The position numbers and the translations under genes were made by a program. Of a stretch of DNA of 64,000 bases, positions 47,910 through 60,299 are shown piece by piece. Source of the stretch: Allodiplogaster sudhausi (taxonomy: Eukaryota; Nematoda; Chromadorea; Rhabditida; Diplogasteridae); the NCBI GenBank assembly GCA_945643635.1, contig CALZFC010000032.1:943501-1007500 (forward strand), written 5' to 3'. The stretch's first letter is position 1. Each line of letters begins with the position of its first letter. The notes beneath the pieces are model-generated. The model searched no databases. It worked only from the letters and a program-made list of their open reading frames with translations, and had not been told where the DNA came from.

Positions 47910-50582
47910 CTCACGCATCACTCCCGCTATTTCGGCAAGGACGTTTATGGAAAAGTGGCGCGGAGGAGGACATCAACAATAATGTGAGCTCGGATATATT
48001 AATGTACGCATCCTCCATATCACAGCAGTACAACATGCCAGAAATCTAGAGCTCACGAGTAGCGCGGACTAATAAATTAGGTGCAAATTGTTTGTTTGTT
48101 TTGTGGTTCTGTTTAAAGAGATTTTTAAAAATGAATTACAAATAACTGCCATCCATATGTAGACGACGAGAATACGGTATGTCTTAGCAAAGAAGGAAAA
48201 AATATATATGTATATATAACATAAAGCGTTTTTATTGACATATGTTCATATGTATAACTGTAAGAAGCTAAAACAGTAACAAGTTCACGATGACGTGTTA
48301 AGAACATAAACAAGGAAGCGGTTCGGAATGTCACACTATTATGGCAGTTACCGTATGCTTGGTGCTTGTCTAGGAGTGGCTGGCATGTGGAGAGCCTTAT
48401 CAAATGTGTATTGATGGAGAGAAGGTAACAAGGATAGAGAGTGGGAGATAGAGTGAGAGAGAGCGATAGAGAGCGAGTGAAAGAGAGGGAGTGAAAATCG
48501 AGAGAGTGTGAGAGTGACAGAGAGAGAGAGTGGGAGAGTGAGAGAGATATAGAGGTAGGGAAAGAGGTAGAGATTATGAGCGCAAGTCGAAAGAGAGAGA
48601 GAGAGATACATACATATGACCAAATGTGTGTACATTTCGTTTCACAAAGGCGGTGCCTATGAGGAGGGGAGGAGCATATCGGAAAGTTTGCTTGTCCTTA
48701 GCAACCAGTCTGCGCGCCATGGTGGAAAAATTGCCATTTGTAAGAAACGCACTAAAATCAACATCGCGAAGCAGAATGGCAAAAATGAAAAACGAGTACA
48801 ATTATGTAGAGATTCATTCATTTCATATAAAAAGTGTCAAGAATGCTTGTGGTTGTTAGAGAAGAAGGAAAAAAGTGCGGCGCGAAAATTAGTGAAAAAA
48901 ATGCGCGAAAAGTGCTTCTCATAACGTGGAATGCGACGAAAGCGCCGTTAGGATAGAGAAAAACAGAACGCCGATTAAGAGATGGCGAGAAGAAGAAGAA
49001 GCTTAAGCTTCCTCATGTCTGTGCATATTAATCATAAGCCGGCAATGGTAGATTTGTATGAGCGCGCGATAATTTTTTATTTTAGTTTTTTATTACTTAT
49101 AATACGGAAAAGGAGCACGCCGTCGAGACTTATCCGGACATATACCGGAGGCAAGCGCTGTAAATATCTGCCGAGCGCACAGCGGTAGGTCTGCGCGAGC
49201 AAGGAGGAAAAGAGCTACACACCAAAAAGGCTTCTGCGATGATATGTGGTGTTAGGAAAAGTGACCCAAAAAGTGACTGCGATATTTCGGCGTCCGGGAC
49301 CAAGCATATCAAAAGACGAGCCATATTCATATGTAGAGACTTAAAAAAAAGCCTTGAAAATATCGTGTTTAAAATGATTAAAATGATGCTTTCACCCAAA
49401 GTACTTCTGTGGCCTAATAATTACGAATTAGGATAACGCACTACGTCGCCGATCGACTGAACGTCTTTTTAACTACGACATAAATAAGATTGAATTCTAA
49501 GAGATCCACCACTGCATTCAAACTATAAAAAACAGTTTTGTTACATATATTTTTTTCAGTTTGGGCCTCAAATTATTGATTGAGATTTAGAGAGAAAATG
49601 TGCATGGCGCTCATATGAGTCATAGAGGCATTTGTACATATATCTTCTATCGGAGGAGGAGGAGAAGACATAAATTGTTGCTGCTCTCTCTGTGCTATTC
49701 CCGCTTGGTTGGAGACCAAAAGTTTGTGGTTGGTCCAAATTGGCCTGCGGTGGTGTGGATGGGTAAGCGAAGGCTGTTATTGGTAGGTGTCGAAGAGGGG
49801 CGCTTGTGGCTAGCAGCAGCACGGCTCTGAAAGGGCGTTGTTGGGCGACGCCGCTTGGGCTCACGCCTTGCAAAAGCCGGTCAGTACTTGCGAGCACGTA
49901 TGTAGACTACTACATAGGTAGATAGATCGAGGACGAATGGTGGTGGATGGATGGATATGCGTGGGGTAGGTCGGGAGGGGTGGTAGGCCGAGAGGCGGCT
50001 ATAAGGTCGAGCGGCTCTCTCTTTCTCTCTCTCTCTCTCTCAGTCTCTCTCTCTCTCAGTCTCTCTCTCTCTTTCACTCTCTCTCTCTCTCTATGGTGAA
50101 AGGGCACCGGGCGGCGGTGCGGACATGTGTGGATATGAAAGGGGGAAGAGGGATGCAGTAAGCAGTAAGCAGCAGCAGCAGCAGCATGTTTAGGACCAAC
50201 AGAAGGAGACAAAGTCTGTTGAATAGGAAAGGGTAATAACTTGTAAGGTGCTTAACTTGTAATAAGAGGTACAACTTAAACACGTATGAATGTACATATT
50301 CGAACAAGTTAGTATAATATGATATAAATTTTTTTTAAGATTTCTAAGTTATATTCTATTAGTGTTGAGTTATAAAAATTAAACAAATTTAATAAAATAA
50401 ATCGATTTTTACAATTAGAGTCAAATGTGCAGTCATATTTCAGCTGAATGTGTCTCGTTGGTCCTACATGCAACCGGTAGCGATTCTACATACATACATA
50501 CAAACATACATATGTACATACATTGCAATTCTGCCTGTCTCACTCTGTCGCTCTCTAACTCTCTCTCTCTCTCGCTCTCTCA

Positions 50583-50613
<31 letters not shown>

Positions 50614-51062
50614 GCTCTCCCCCTCTCTTTCAGCTTCATAATCATGCGCAGGACCTTCACGCTAAACACTAGTAAATTGATTTATTCTACGTCCACATTT
50701 TAACTTCTCCTCTAATCGGCATGCAGTTTATTCCTTATTTCTCGTTATCTCTCTCTCTCCTTTTCCATCAATAAATTCATTCTTCATCAGCCCAATTAAA
50801 TAAGATAGAGAAGTAATAGCATCAATAAAGCGATCGAATGACTTTTTTTTAAGCAGCTGCACTTTGAGAATGTAGAACGTTATTGTGTAACCACGGGACA
50901 ATGTTAGAGATGTGATCAGCAGAATAAATAGATAAATACCGCAGAAGGGCTCTCTTCGTTGCGTCGGAAGTTCTTATGCTGTCTCTACTATCCTCTCTCT
51001 CTCTCCCTCTCTCTCCCTCCTTTCTCCTCCTCTCTCTCTCCCTCTCTCTCTCCCTCTCTCTC

Positions 51063-51107
<45 letters not shown>

Positions 51108-52962
51108 GCCCTTTCTCCCTCTTTCTCTCTCTCTCTCTCGCCCCTCTGTTTCCCTCGCGACATTCTTACGCCTTCCCTTGCAAAAGCGGCTGCTAGCAAT
51201 TAGCCTTCCCCACTCGGTCCGTCTCCGAGGAGTCACTGTGTCCAACCCGAAAGAGACTGTATCGAGAAGAGAGAGCGAGAGAGAGAGAAAAGCAGAGATA
51301 GAGAGAACAAAATGATTTAAATGTGATTAGGACCAAAAAAAGCAGTCAAAGACGAGAGAGAGAGCAGACAGTGGAAAAAGATGTTTGACATGCATACTTC
51401 TATTACAATGAGATAATAGAGGAGATGCGGACAAAAATAAAGACTCTTAAACTCACTGATTGCGTGAAATCAAGTGCCAAGAGGAGAGAGTGTAAGCGTG
51501 AGAGGGCCAAAATAAAAGGACGAGAGAGAAAGATCGAGGAAGAGAGAGGAAGAGTGAGAGAGTTTTGGATGCTTTAAGTATAAGAAAAAAAGATTGTTTG
51601 GCTGGAAGTATCTTCAAGATGCATAATGGCTAATCGAGAGAGAGATAGACAGAGAGAGAGAGAGTTAGAGAGAGATAGACAGAGAGAGAGTGAGCTAGAG
51701 AGAGAGAGAGAGAGAGAGAGCTAAGGAGAGAGAGAGAGAGAGAGCTAGAGAGAGTTTACGGCAGCGGAAATCTCTCGAGTGTGAAATCCTCCCGCTGACG
51801 CCCTTCGTTGTGTGTATACTGTAGATGCATACATACGAAATGGTCGTCGCTGCGCGAGGCGTCGTCGACTTTTCGTGTACGAATGTGTGTGTCTGTTCTC
51901 ATATTTTCTCTGACTTCTTGTTCTCTCTCTCTCTTACTCTCTCTCTCTCTTACTCTCTCACTCTTACTCTTACTCTCTCTCTTACTCTCTCTCTCTCTTA
52001 CTCTCACTTGCTCTTTCTCTCTCTCTTTCTCTCTCTCTTACTCTCTCTCTGCCTCTCTTACTCTCTCTCTCTCATACTCTCTCTCTCCTACTCTCTCTCC
52101 TACTCTCTCTCCCTCTCCTCTCTCTCTCTCTTTCTGTCTAGCCTCTTAAATTTCCATCATACATTCTTACGTCCGTACATACATCGATACATGTAAACAC
52201 GCACTTGCGTGTTCTGGTAGCAGGGCTAGCTGGCTGCTTCACTTTTTCATTTTATTCTTCGTCTCTCTCTCTCTCTCTCTCTCTCTGGTTCTCTCTCTCT
52301 CTCTCTCTCTCTCAAAGCGTGACACACATATTACACTATAGGACTAGAGGAGAGGGGAGGAGGACCCCTCCTGCCCCCTCTCCACACTCCTCCTCCTCCT
52401 CTGCGCCCTTTCCTCTACTCTCGGTGAGAAAAGATTCTCGTCGAGGGCCGAGGAAGAACTGCACGGTGACGAGACGCATGCTCTGTCCAGTGCATCACGC
52501 GTGAAGTGGAGAGAGAGCGAGCAGAGAGAGAGAGAGTGAGAGAGTGAGAGAAGATGTAGAGACAGCGTGAGTGAACAGAGAGAGCGACGTAGAGAGAGAG
52601 CGAGAGAGAACACAGAAAGAGAGAGTGAGAGAGACAGAGAGAGAGGGGAGAGAGAGCGGAGAGAGAGAGAGAGAGGTAGTGATTGAGAGAGAGAGAGAGA
52701 AACAGTGATATGGAAGCAGTGAAAATGCATAAAGAAAATGTGATAAAGTGTTAAGGTGACATACATCTCTATGTAGAGTGTGAATCAGCGAGAGAGCGCA
52801 GAGAAATGATGGAGAACCTTTGGAGAGAGAGATAAAAAAGTGCGGACACTTTCCAAACAGTCAACAGCATAAACTGAAGTATCTAAGGAGTTGAAAAAGA
52901 GAGGGAAGAGAGAAAAAGAGGGAGAGGGAGAGGGAGAGAAAGAGAGTGAGAAACAGAGAGAG

Positions 52963-53001
<39 letters not shown>

Positions 53002-53199
53002 TTGCAAAGTTGAGTGATAGAGTACAGTTTAATGGCAGAAAGCGCGAGAGCGCATTCGAACCCAGAGAAACTTGTTCGCGACTCTTTCTTTTCTTTCTCG
53101 TTGTAATAGAGCAGAACGATGATGATAGCGAGCAGCGGCGGTTTGGTAGCTTGGGCTTTTCAGGTAGAAGGCCATTCAGAACGGTAAACGAGCGACTGC

Positions 53200-53235
<36 letters not shown>

Positions 53236-53675
53236 ATAGTAAGGGAGAGAGAGAACGAGAGCGGGAGAGAAAGGGAGAGAGAAAAGAGAGCGAGAGTAAG
53301 AGATCGAGAGAAAAAAGCGAAAGAACGATGGAAAATGTTTCATGGAGACGACAGGTGAACAGCGATCATACAGATTTGAAGAGCATCCATATGCTCAGTG
53401 ATGTAAATTAAATATATATTAAATAAAAATAATTATCAATTCACTTAGATTATGTTGTTTAGCAGACACAGAAAATGCAGGTACAAAACTCTAATACATA
53501 ATACATATTGGGTGAACATGAGAACAACTTGAGCGCGATCGTGGGAGAGAGCGAGATTGAGTAGCATAAAGGCATTATTCACGCATGACCGAAGTGTCAA
53601 GTGCACCTCTCTCTCATTTCTCTTTCTCGCTCTCTCACTATCTCTCTCTCTCTTTTACTCTCTCTCTCTCTATCT

Positions 53676-53706
<31 letters not shown>

Positions 53707-53751
53707 CTTCTCTCTCATTCTCTCTTTATCTCTTTCACTCACTCTCTCTCT

Positions 53752-53795
<44 letters not shown>

Positions 53796-53859
53796 TTCAC
53801 TCTCTCTCTCTCTCTCTCTCTCTTTCTCGTTCACTCTCTTTCCTTCTCTCTCTCTCACC

Positions 53860-53893
<34 letters not shown>

Positions 53894-54521
53894 AACCCAT
53901 CCAGATTAACAAAGGCATTGGCACGCAAGAGGGCACAGCTACTCGCAATCACCGTAATCCTGTACAGCCCCGGCCAACACTGCGTGGAGGAGGAGAAGGA
54001 GGAAAAGACCGCATGACACTCCTCATCGACAGAAACATGTTCACATGCATACAAGAAGGGCAGCCACTTAAACTGTCCATTTCTCTGTCTGCGTCTCTCT
54101 TTCTCTCACTCTCTCTCTCTCTCTCTCTCTCTGATCCCTTTCAGTCTTGTGCAGTCTCCACCTCTCTTTCTCTCATGACAACAAACAACATTTGAAAGTT
54201 ATAATAAAAATAAAAGGCATATGGCACTGAATGACATTGTATTTACATATGACGGAAATTCATTTTTTTTTTGTCAAATAAGGATAATAAGTAAAAACCA
54301 TTAAGACTGACATCGCTGACGCCGTTCGCGTCCTCGTGCATTGTTGGAAGCAGATGATGGTGATGACCTGTAATTATGGAACAGTAGGAGAGAGACAATG
54401 AGAGAGATAGAGAGAATGAGAGAGAGGGAAAGAGCGAGAGAAAGAGAGAGCGAGGGGGATCGGAGAGAGAGGGGGAGAGGGAGAGAGAGAGAGAGGGAGA
54501 GGGAGAGGGAGAGAGAGAGGG

Positions 54522-54559
<38 letters not shown>

Positions 54560-55237
54560 TCAGAGAGAAAGAGACGGATATGAGAGAGATGTTAGAAAGA
54601 GGGATAAGAGAAAGAGTGGAGAGGAGAGGAAGTAAGAGGAACGATTTATTACGCCGTAAAGGACGAAGATGTCGCCAGGCAGAAAAAGAAATGTACGATA
54701 AGAATCCTTTCAGGTTATGACAAACAAAAGTCTCGAGACATCGATTAGTGCTTACAGAGATTTGACCCATGGCTACCTTTCTATGACATGGCTTGGCGAA
54801 TAAATTGTTCCTCTCTCTCTCTCACTCTCTTCTTCTCTCTCACACTCTCTCTATTTCTCTCTATCTCTTCTCCTCTTTCTCTCTCTCTTTTTCTTTCTCT
54901 CTACAACTTCCGTCTCACCTTTGTGCAAGATATCTGGTCCCTAGTTGCACAAATGCTCCTTTTTCTCTCTCTCGGAAAAGAAAACTCAAGAAAGGAAAAA
55001 ACATATGGAAAAAAGAAAGGCAACAAAAATCTAATTAAATTATAGTTTGGATCTTGGCACAAGGATATATAAATAAATAAAAAAGATTTAAAAACTACTA
55101 CTAAAAATTAAAGGGAAAAACAGTAATTATTAATGAAGACAATATATTAATGATGCCAAACCTGCCGCCGCCGCCGAAACGGTCGTCGACGCCACCGACG
55201 TCTCCTTGGCGCCGGCAGCCAGCAGCTGCCTCAGCAT
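30889..55237 (-). CDS. Large zinc-finger/AT-hook probable transcription factor
   Basis: Minus-strand exons, 5' to 3': 55162-55237, 54312-54367, 42455-42496 (weak), 41081-41141, 40596-40703, 37793-37928, 37537-37666, 37034-37159, 36613-36718, 35507-35653, 34481-34665, 33774-34011, 33406-33546, 32943-33025, 32547-32724, 32173-32306, 31832-31938, 30889-31651. All 18 junctions keep phase; the sum is 938 codons plus stop. Fingers: C2HC 'VCPCCRGVYPSRRSLTGHIG..C' with its last Cys codon split by an intron; C2HC 'CPYCERFISHYK|GNIRRHINQC', split by a GC-AG intron; and C2H2 'CPHCDFLTVYKGNMKRHLNTCH'. 'RGRKPKARR' is an AT-hook. The rest is low complexity: poly-A, poly-Q with APPP, 'YFPFYGGAPCMDDYG', and an acidic C-terminus after 'PRPKRQR', a likely nuclear localisation signal. 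It should act in the nucleus, binding DNA. I cannot name the orthologue. The start at 55237 and the exons before 41141 are less certain; more exons may hide in the 12-kb gap. Confidence 0.8.
34481..34665 (-). other. Exon with first half of finger 2 and GC donor
   Basis: The exon encodes RNFIDQLAASGGGG..LSPICPYCERFISHYK and ends TACAAG with intron start GCATCT. The next exon (ending 34011) begins GGCAACATTCGTCGGCAT after CTGCAG. Only this join gives a finger with the spacing of finger 3 (YKGNIRRH against YKGNMKRH). No GT donor near 34481 restores it, so a GC-AG intron is the best reading. Confidence 0.7.
35355..35445. repeat. Four 26-bp units with ACCCAANTGGGT palindromes
   Basis: Palindromic cores begin at 35355, 35381, 35407 and 35433 in an exact 26-bp rhythm: cacccaattgggt, cacccaagtgggt, cacccaattgggt, catccaagtgggt. 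Spacers 'ttaagggtgctat' and 'ttctgggtgctac' alternate. The array lies about 60 bp downstream of the finger 1 exon on the minus strand, within its intron. Confidence 0.9.
37929..40595. repeat. Intron dominated by GA and CT tracts
   Basis: GA tracts fill 37930-38215 and 40398-40480; CT tracts fill 39015-39255, 39385-39520, 39675-39780 and 40030-40215. Between them 38230-38990 is AT-rich with no exon recognised. Opposed GA and CT blocks could pair into long hairpins. The 3' part (40533-40588) has two direct copies of 'aagcgtgggaatc' plus 'gtgggcggagcc'. Confidence 0.75.
41341..41836. repeat. (TA)n tracts flanking a TIR element
   Basis: (TA)n at about 41363-41406 and 41811-41836 are directly continuous with the two termini of the element at 41405-41814. 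The element therefore probably inserted into a TA microsatellite. Confidence 0.85.
41405..41814. mobile_element. Complete 410-bp TIR MITE, TA target
   Basis: Left end 'taccgtattttctctatta' plus 'gtaccccc' and right end 'gggggtac..tatagagaaa' plus 'atacggta' are inverted repeats of 27 bp with one mismatch. Insertion at TA suggests a Tc1/mariner-type system. The interior is 'cccctctaatagtaccc'-type runs plus AT-rich unique sequence without coding capacity. A truncated relative is at 2328-2655. Confidence 0.85.
42140..54311. repeat. 12-kb gene-internal region of GA/CT tracts and unique islands
   Basis: Alternating long GA and CT tracts (for example 42165-42240, 43100-43420, 43520-43680, 44820-45005, 45150-45435, 46545-46690, 46900-47100, 47450-47700, 49990-50095, 50990-51150, 51905-52140, 52500-53000, 53600-53895) enclose islands of 60-200 bp of unique, less AT-rich DNA. 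Islands include 43400-43520, 43930-44060, 45050-45150, 45730-45900, 46750-46890, 47100-47215, 47330-47450, 49700-49880, 52330-52500 and 53900-54060. Some are open in one frame and may be missed exons. The exon model places this region inside introns of the zinc-finger gene. Confidence 0.6.
45933..46047. repeat. 26-bp tandem repeat, more than four units
   Basis: Units 'tatacaaaagttactacata' plus 'acgaac' start at 45933, 45959, 45985, 46011 and 46037, with only single-base differences. The last unit is partial. The array lies in the intronic region of the zinc-finger gene. Confidence 0.9.
54312..54367 (-). other. Candidate upstream exon HHHHLLPTMHEDANGVSD of the zinc-finger gene
   Basis: It has an ATTACAG acceptor and a GAT|GTCAGT donor, is 56 bp long, and enters in phase 1, exactly matching the phase left by 55162-55237 (GCA G|GT). 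The encoded histidine run and acidic stretch fit the low-complexity style of the downstream exons. It is embedded among GA/CT tracts, so its composition stands out. Confidence 0.5.
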
Positions 55238-55391
55238 CCACGGGGTGCAGAGACAACGAGGAAGTTGGAGAGTACGAGGAGATAGCAGAGAAAGAGAGAG
55301 AGAGGTAGAGATCGGCTACAGTCTGGAAAGAGTAAGAGAGAGAGAGAGAGAGAGAGGGAGAGAGGGAGAGAGAGAGAGAAAAAGAGAGAGT

Positions 55392-55428
<37 letters not shown>

Positions 55429-55935
55429 ATAGGAAGACAGGACATGAAATAAGGCTCGAGCGATATGTACATTTTTCGTCGACGCATGATTCATCGAGGG
55501 AAAATGATGCATTCATACAAACATGTCGCGAACAGTATATTACTCAACCGATCGAAATGACACGGAAATAAACTTGAATATCGATCTGATCCGGAGGCTC
55601 AAAATAGTATGACATTATATAATGAAATCAATGAAAAATTGGCATGAATTTAAATAAAAGATTTAAAACAGTCTTTGAAGATTTGTTTGGAATAATTCGG
55701 TTGAACAAGTTCATGAGTGATCTATGTCTGGGAAATAGATAATATTATTGCCAGAAACCAAATTAAACGATTAAGGCTCCAGACAAAAGAATTTTAGTGC
55801 GAAATCGAAGTGGACGGCGTTGAGATTGGGAGAGAGAACAGAGTTATGGGAAAGAGTGAGATATGTATATGTATAGAGAGAAAGAACGATTACCAGAGAA
55901 CTTGAGAGACGAACAAATCGAGAGAAAGAGAAGGA

Positions 55936-55976
<41 letters not shown>

Positions 55977-56396
55977 CAAAAATTGAGTGAGAGAGAGAAA
56001 GAGGAAGAGTGAGAGAGAGAGTCAGAGAGATTGTTGGAAAGCCTATGAATATCATTATCACTTTCACTTTCCTTGTCACCATTCGATGGCTTTTTCGGGT
56101 ACGCTCTCAACTTGCATTGAAACTATGTCGCTGATCAAGCGTAAATTCTCGTTCTGTCACATTTTTTCTTTCTCTCCTTCTCTTTCTCTCTCTTTCTCTC
56201 TATCACTCTCCTTCTCTCTCTTCTCTCTCTTTCTCTCTCTCTCTCTCTCCCTCTTTGCACTGTCAGCTCTCTCATGTCACGCGATTACACTACATATCGT
56301 CCATCAACGAGCAAACTTCCACTAGCATGCAGCAACCACAGGGAAGAGCAGTGCACGGCTACTACTGGCGCAGTGGTCCATTCTGACCAAGTAGGG

Positions 56397-56441
<45 letters not shown>

Positions 56442-56908
56442 CAGAGAGGGGGAGAGAGAGAGAGAGAGAGAAAGGGAAGAAGGCGAGACATCATACGGCC
56501 ACATGAAAATAAAGGCGCATTGGTGAGACGGCGAGAGATGGAGAGGACCAATATGAATAATGATTCATTGAGAGTAATGTGACACAAATGATGCTTGTGG
56601 GAGAGAGAGAGAGAAGGGAAGTGGAGAGAATAAGATGGTGAGAGAGAGAGGGAGCGATGGAAAGAGAGAGAGAGAGAGAGAGAGAACACGAGAGAAAGAG
56701 AGAGAGAGAGAGAGAGACAGAGATAGAGAGTAAATCTTCCTTTTTTGACTGTCATCCACTTATCTTGCAAGCGCCACGACGAGGAGATAAGATCAGTATA
56801 GAGGAGTACTACTACTATGGAGACTGTGCAGACTGACTGATATGTGAGACAGAGAAAGGTCATGCGCGTACACACAAACACATACATATATGTATGTATA
56901 CGATTCGA

Positions 56909-56949
<41 letters not shown>

Positions 56950-57470
56950 AAAGCAATAATGATTGAACAGTAATAGGACTGCGATTTCTGGAAGAGAAAA
57001 AAATACATGTGTATGCATGTTTACATTACATACAAAAGATTATGAATTACAGTAAGATGTACGAGTTACGAGTTACGTATTAGGTAAAGACGTGTTAAAT
57101 AAATTTAAAATTAAATAGATATTCTATGTAGTGGTTATTATTAAAACATTAAGATGGTATATTGTATCTTGTTCGCGTTATGTACAGCATGCGTTGAAAT
57201 GTATGTATGTATATAAGACATCAAGCGAAATGGCAGTCTTTTTAAACCTGTCCAAAAAGTCAAAGTGGGCACTAGCGGACATGTATGTAAGATACCAATG
57301 TGCAGGCAGATACAAAATACAAAGCAATACCATTATAGCGGACTGTTTTACAGAGGTAAAGAGAGAGAGAGAGAGTGAGAAAGAGAGAGAGGGGAGAGAG
57401 AGAGATCGAGAGAGAGAGAGAGACAGGAGAGAGAGAGATGGACAGTAGGAACAGTGCGAACTTGTGTAAC
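55238..57470. repeat. Upstream region of the zinc-finger gene: GA/CT tracts
   Basis: GA tracts occupy 55280-55440, 55920-56030, 56400-56480, 56600-56735 and 57360-57440; a CT tract occupies 56165-56260. 55500-55800 is AT-rich and unremarkable. An (AT)n tract lies at 56911-56946. The promoter of the zinc-finger gene should be here, but no core element is clear. Confidence 0.5.
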
Positions 57471-57608
57471 GGAATATTATCTTCTCCTTTTTCTTAATTT
57501 ACTTTTCTTCCCGACTGCCACCTCATTTGTCATATGTACTTCTTGTTTCCGGACCACCTGCGAAGACGGCATTTTAAGCAAGAAGGTTTTGTCTTCCTGC
57601 CTCTGGCA

Positions 57609-57653
<45 letters not shown>

Positions 57654-57743
57654 GTTCTCTCTTTCTCTTGTTCTCTCTCTCTCTCTCTCTCGTTCTCTTG
57701 TTCTCTCTCTCTCTTTTTCTCTCTTTCGTTCTCTCTTTCTCTT

Positions 57744-57791
<48 letters not shown>

Positions 57792-59289
57792 TCTCTCTCT
57801 CTCTCTTTTACAAAAAAGGTTCTCGCGCCTCATGACTACAGTCCCGGTTGTATACGAAGCAAGAAGTCGTCCTTCGCCGCGCATGTTTTATGCAGCGCCA
57901 TCCGCCATCCAAATTGGATGTGTGCGGAGGAGGTAAAAGAAGCGCGCGCAATAACAGACCACACACACATACACACATTGCGCAACCTATATCATGCATA
58001 TTTCCACTCTCATGGTGGCATTCAGCCGGCGGCGCCTAGCGGATCTATCGTATCCCGTAAATACATAAATATGGTTTAAAAAAATCGTCTCACAATCAGA
58101 CAAAAGCTAATAAGCAAGCTCTGTCTGCACTTCTTGGCATTTTGAGAATAAATATATTTAAAAAAAAAACGTACAAGGCAGCTGCATCATTTTGGGCCAG
58201 AAATATATCCAGGCAAACAAATGTCATGTTGAAGAGAAAGCCAAAACGAAAGAAAGAATTATGACGATTGAAGAATCGAGAGAAATATCGAATATGTAAG
58301 AAAGACAGCAATTTATACGATGAGGTAAACGATGTGTGTGTGTGTGTGTGTGTAAACAGAAATAAAGATAATTATTAATAGTTTCTCAGCGAACATGCGG
58401 TAAAAATAGGCTGAAATGAAGAAGCTTCGCATTCAATAATACATTTTTTTCTAAATGATTGCTTCATAAACAGCTAGCGCATAAAAGTAGAATGGCCAAG
58501 CTTTGCGGCGTCAACGGAACTATTTGTTTTACAGCTTTCTCTCTGTCTCTTTCTCTCTCCCTCTCTTTCTCTGTATCTTTCTCTCTATTTTTTCCCCTTT
58601 TCTCTCTCTCTCTCCTCTTTCTCTCTCCCTTTCTCCCTCTCTCTCCCTCCCACTCTCTCTCCCTCTCTCTCGCTAATCAGCCTTCTTCTGCCTTCCCAAA
58701 TAGATCCATGACTTGCAACATGTATGCGTGTCCTTAAAATGGGGCATTCATTGGACCGGGAAGGGGGGTGGGAGGTTGGGAGGCACCACCCGAAATGACG
58801 GCCATGGCCCTGGGTGCCCGTTCCGGGGTGTAGCAGCAGAGCCAAAAGGGGCGATGGGGATGGGTGGCGCTTGAATAGAGCCAATTTGGCCAGGCTGGCT
58901 AGCTGGCTTGCTGGCTTGCCGGGGCCTTCGACGAGACCCTCTTCCATTCTCGTTGTAACGTAGTCGTGTCGTCGTCGACTGCCCCATGGAGATACTAGCT
59001 AGTGCAGAATGTAGAGAAAGAGAGATCAGAGAGCACGACACTGTGAGAGAGTGGCAGAGATAGTTCTAGCGTACTTCCACTAGCCGCCCACGCAGCTCCC
59101 GTCTCGAGAGCACATTCTAACTACTTGTCAAGGGGTGGGGTGGTGTCAATGAGCCGAGACGAAACTCTTTCTCTCTCTCTCACTCTCTCTCTCACACTCT
59201 CTCTCTCTCTCACTCTCTCTCTCTCTCGCTTTTCTCTCTCTCTTGCTTTTCTCTCTCTCTGTCGCTCTCTCCCTCTCTTTCTCTCTTAC

Positions 59290-59322
<33 letters not shown>

Positions 59323-59756
59323 ACTCTATCTCTCTCTCTCTCTCATTCTCTAGCCCTCGATCTCTGTTCGCAGTAACTCAGCCACGCCGAAAGCTGCCCT
59401 TCGTTATCTGCGGGAAGGATAAGGGCCCCCAACCAGGCATATGAGGGGCTGGCAAAAGTATGTGCGTTAGTTGTGATGTTGGGCAATCGGTTACCGGCGA
59501 ATTTGGGGTTTTTCTTCTTAAACAACTGTGAGAATAATCTTGAAAAATATATATAGGATTAGAGCTAGCTGTGACTGTTGAAATAATGGCACAGAACAAT
59601 GACAACGATGAGCGTGAATGGCTAATTCAGTGCGGCCATATTGATATTGATTTGATCATCAAATGAGCTTCTTTATATACGTTTGTATGTATGTACATGC
59701 AAAAGTGAGATCTACAATAATATAGTTTGATCTCGTCTGGTGTGGTCAAGGGAGCG
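57471..59756. other. CT tracts with unique islands, no firm gene
   Basis: CT tracts fill 57610-57810, 58535-58675 and 59170-59355. An island at 58740-59000 is free of stops in two minus-strand frames, one being proline-rich (QAPPIPIAPFG). It has an AG before it and a GT after it, but with two open frames this is weak. 58080-58500 is AT-rich with a (GT)n run at 58332-58353. Confidence 0.4.
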
Positions 59757-60180
59757 GCGGTGTGAGGTGTGAGGAGGGGTGGGGATATGGATTAGAGTGG
59801 TGGTATGGAGAGTGGTGGGATATGGATAGGATATGGGTTTGGGGTATCGATATGGGTGGGGGTATGGAAAGGGTGGGGTACGAAAAGGGGCATGGGTTTG
59901 GGGTATTGATAAGGGTGGTGGTATGGATAGTGGTGGGATATGGATAGGATATGGGTGGTGTATGGGTTTGGGATATTGATAGGGGTGGGTATCGATATGG
60001 GTGTGGGTATGGATAGGGGCGGATGTATGGATAAGGGTGGGGGTATGGATAGGGGTGGGGGTATGGATATGTGTTTTCGGGTATGGAAAGGGAGGTGGTA
60101 TGGATATGGGTGGGGCGGGTATGGATATGGGTTTGGGGTATGGAAATAGGTGGGGTATGGATAGGGGGATGTAGTCTATG
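59757..60180. repeat. G-rich minisatellite (ggtatggatatgggtggg)
   Basis: About 420 bp is built of variants of 'ggtatggatatgggtggg' and 'ggtatggataggggtggg', with unit length drifting around 18-24 bp. The plus strand is almost free of C and has many runs of three or four G. The Y/P/H-rich minus-strand open frame is a by-product. Four-stranded G structures are conceivable. Confidence 0.85.
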
Positions 60181-60299
60181 GTTAGGGAGTGGGTGAGGGA
60201 GGGTTTGCTTCATCACCCCACTTAAGGAAGCAATGATGATAGTGCGCGCTACGAATTGGAAGAAGTGAGGTGATGGTGGCCCCGGTTGGCTAGTGTGTA

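Noticed and set aside
58740..59000. Proline-rich candidate exon
   Set aside because: Two minus-strand frames are open at once and no neighbouring exon joins in phase, so coding status cannot be decided.
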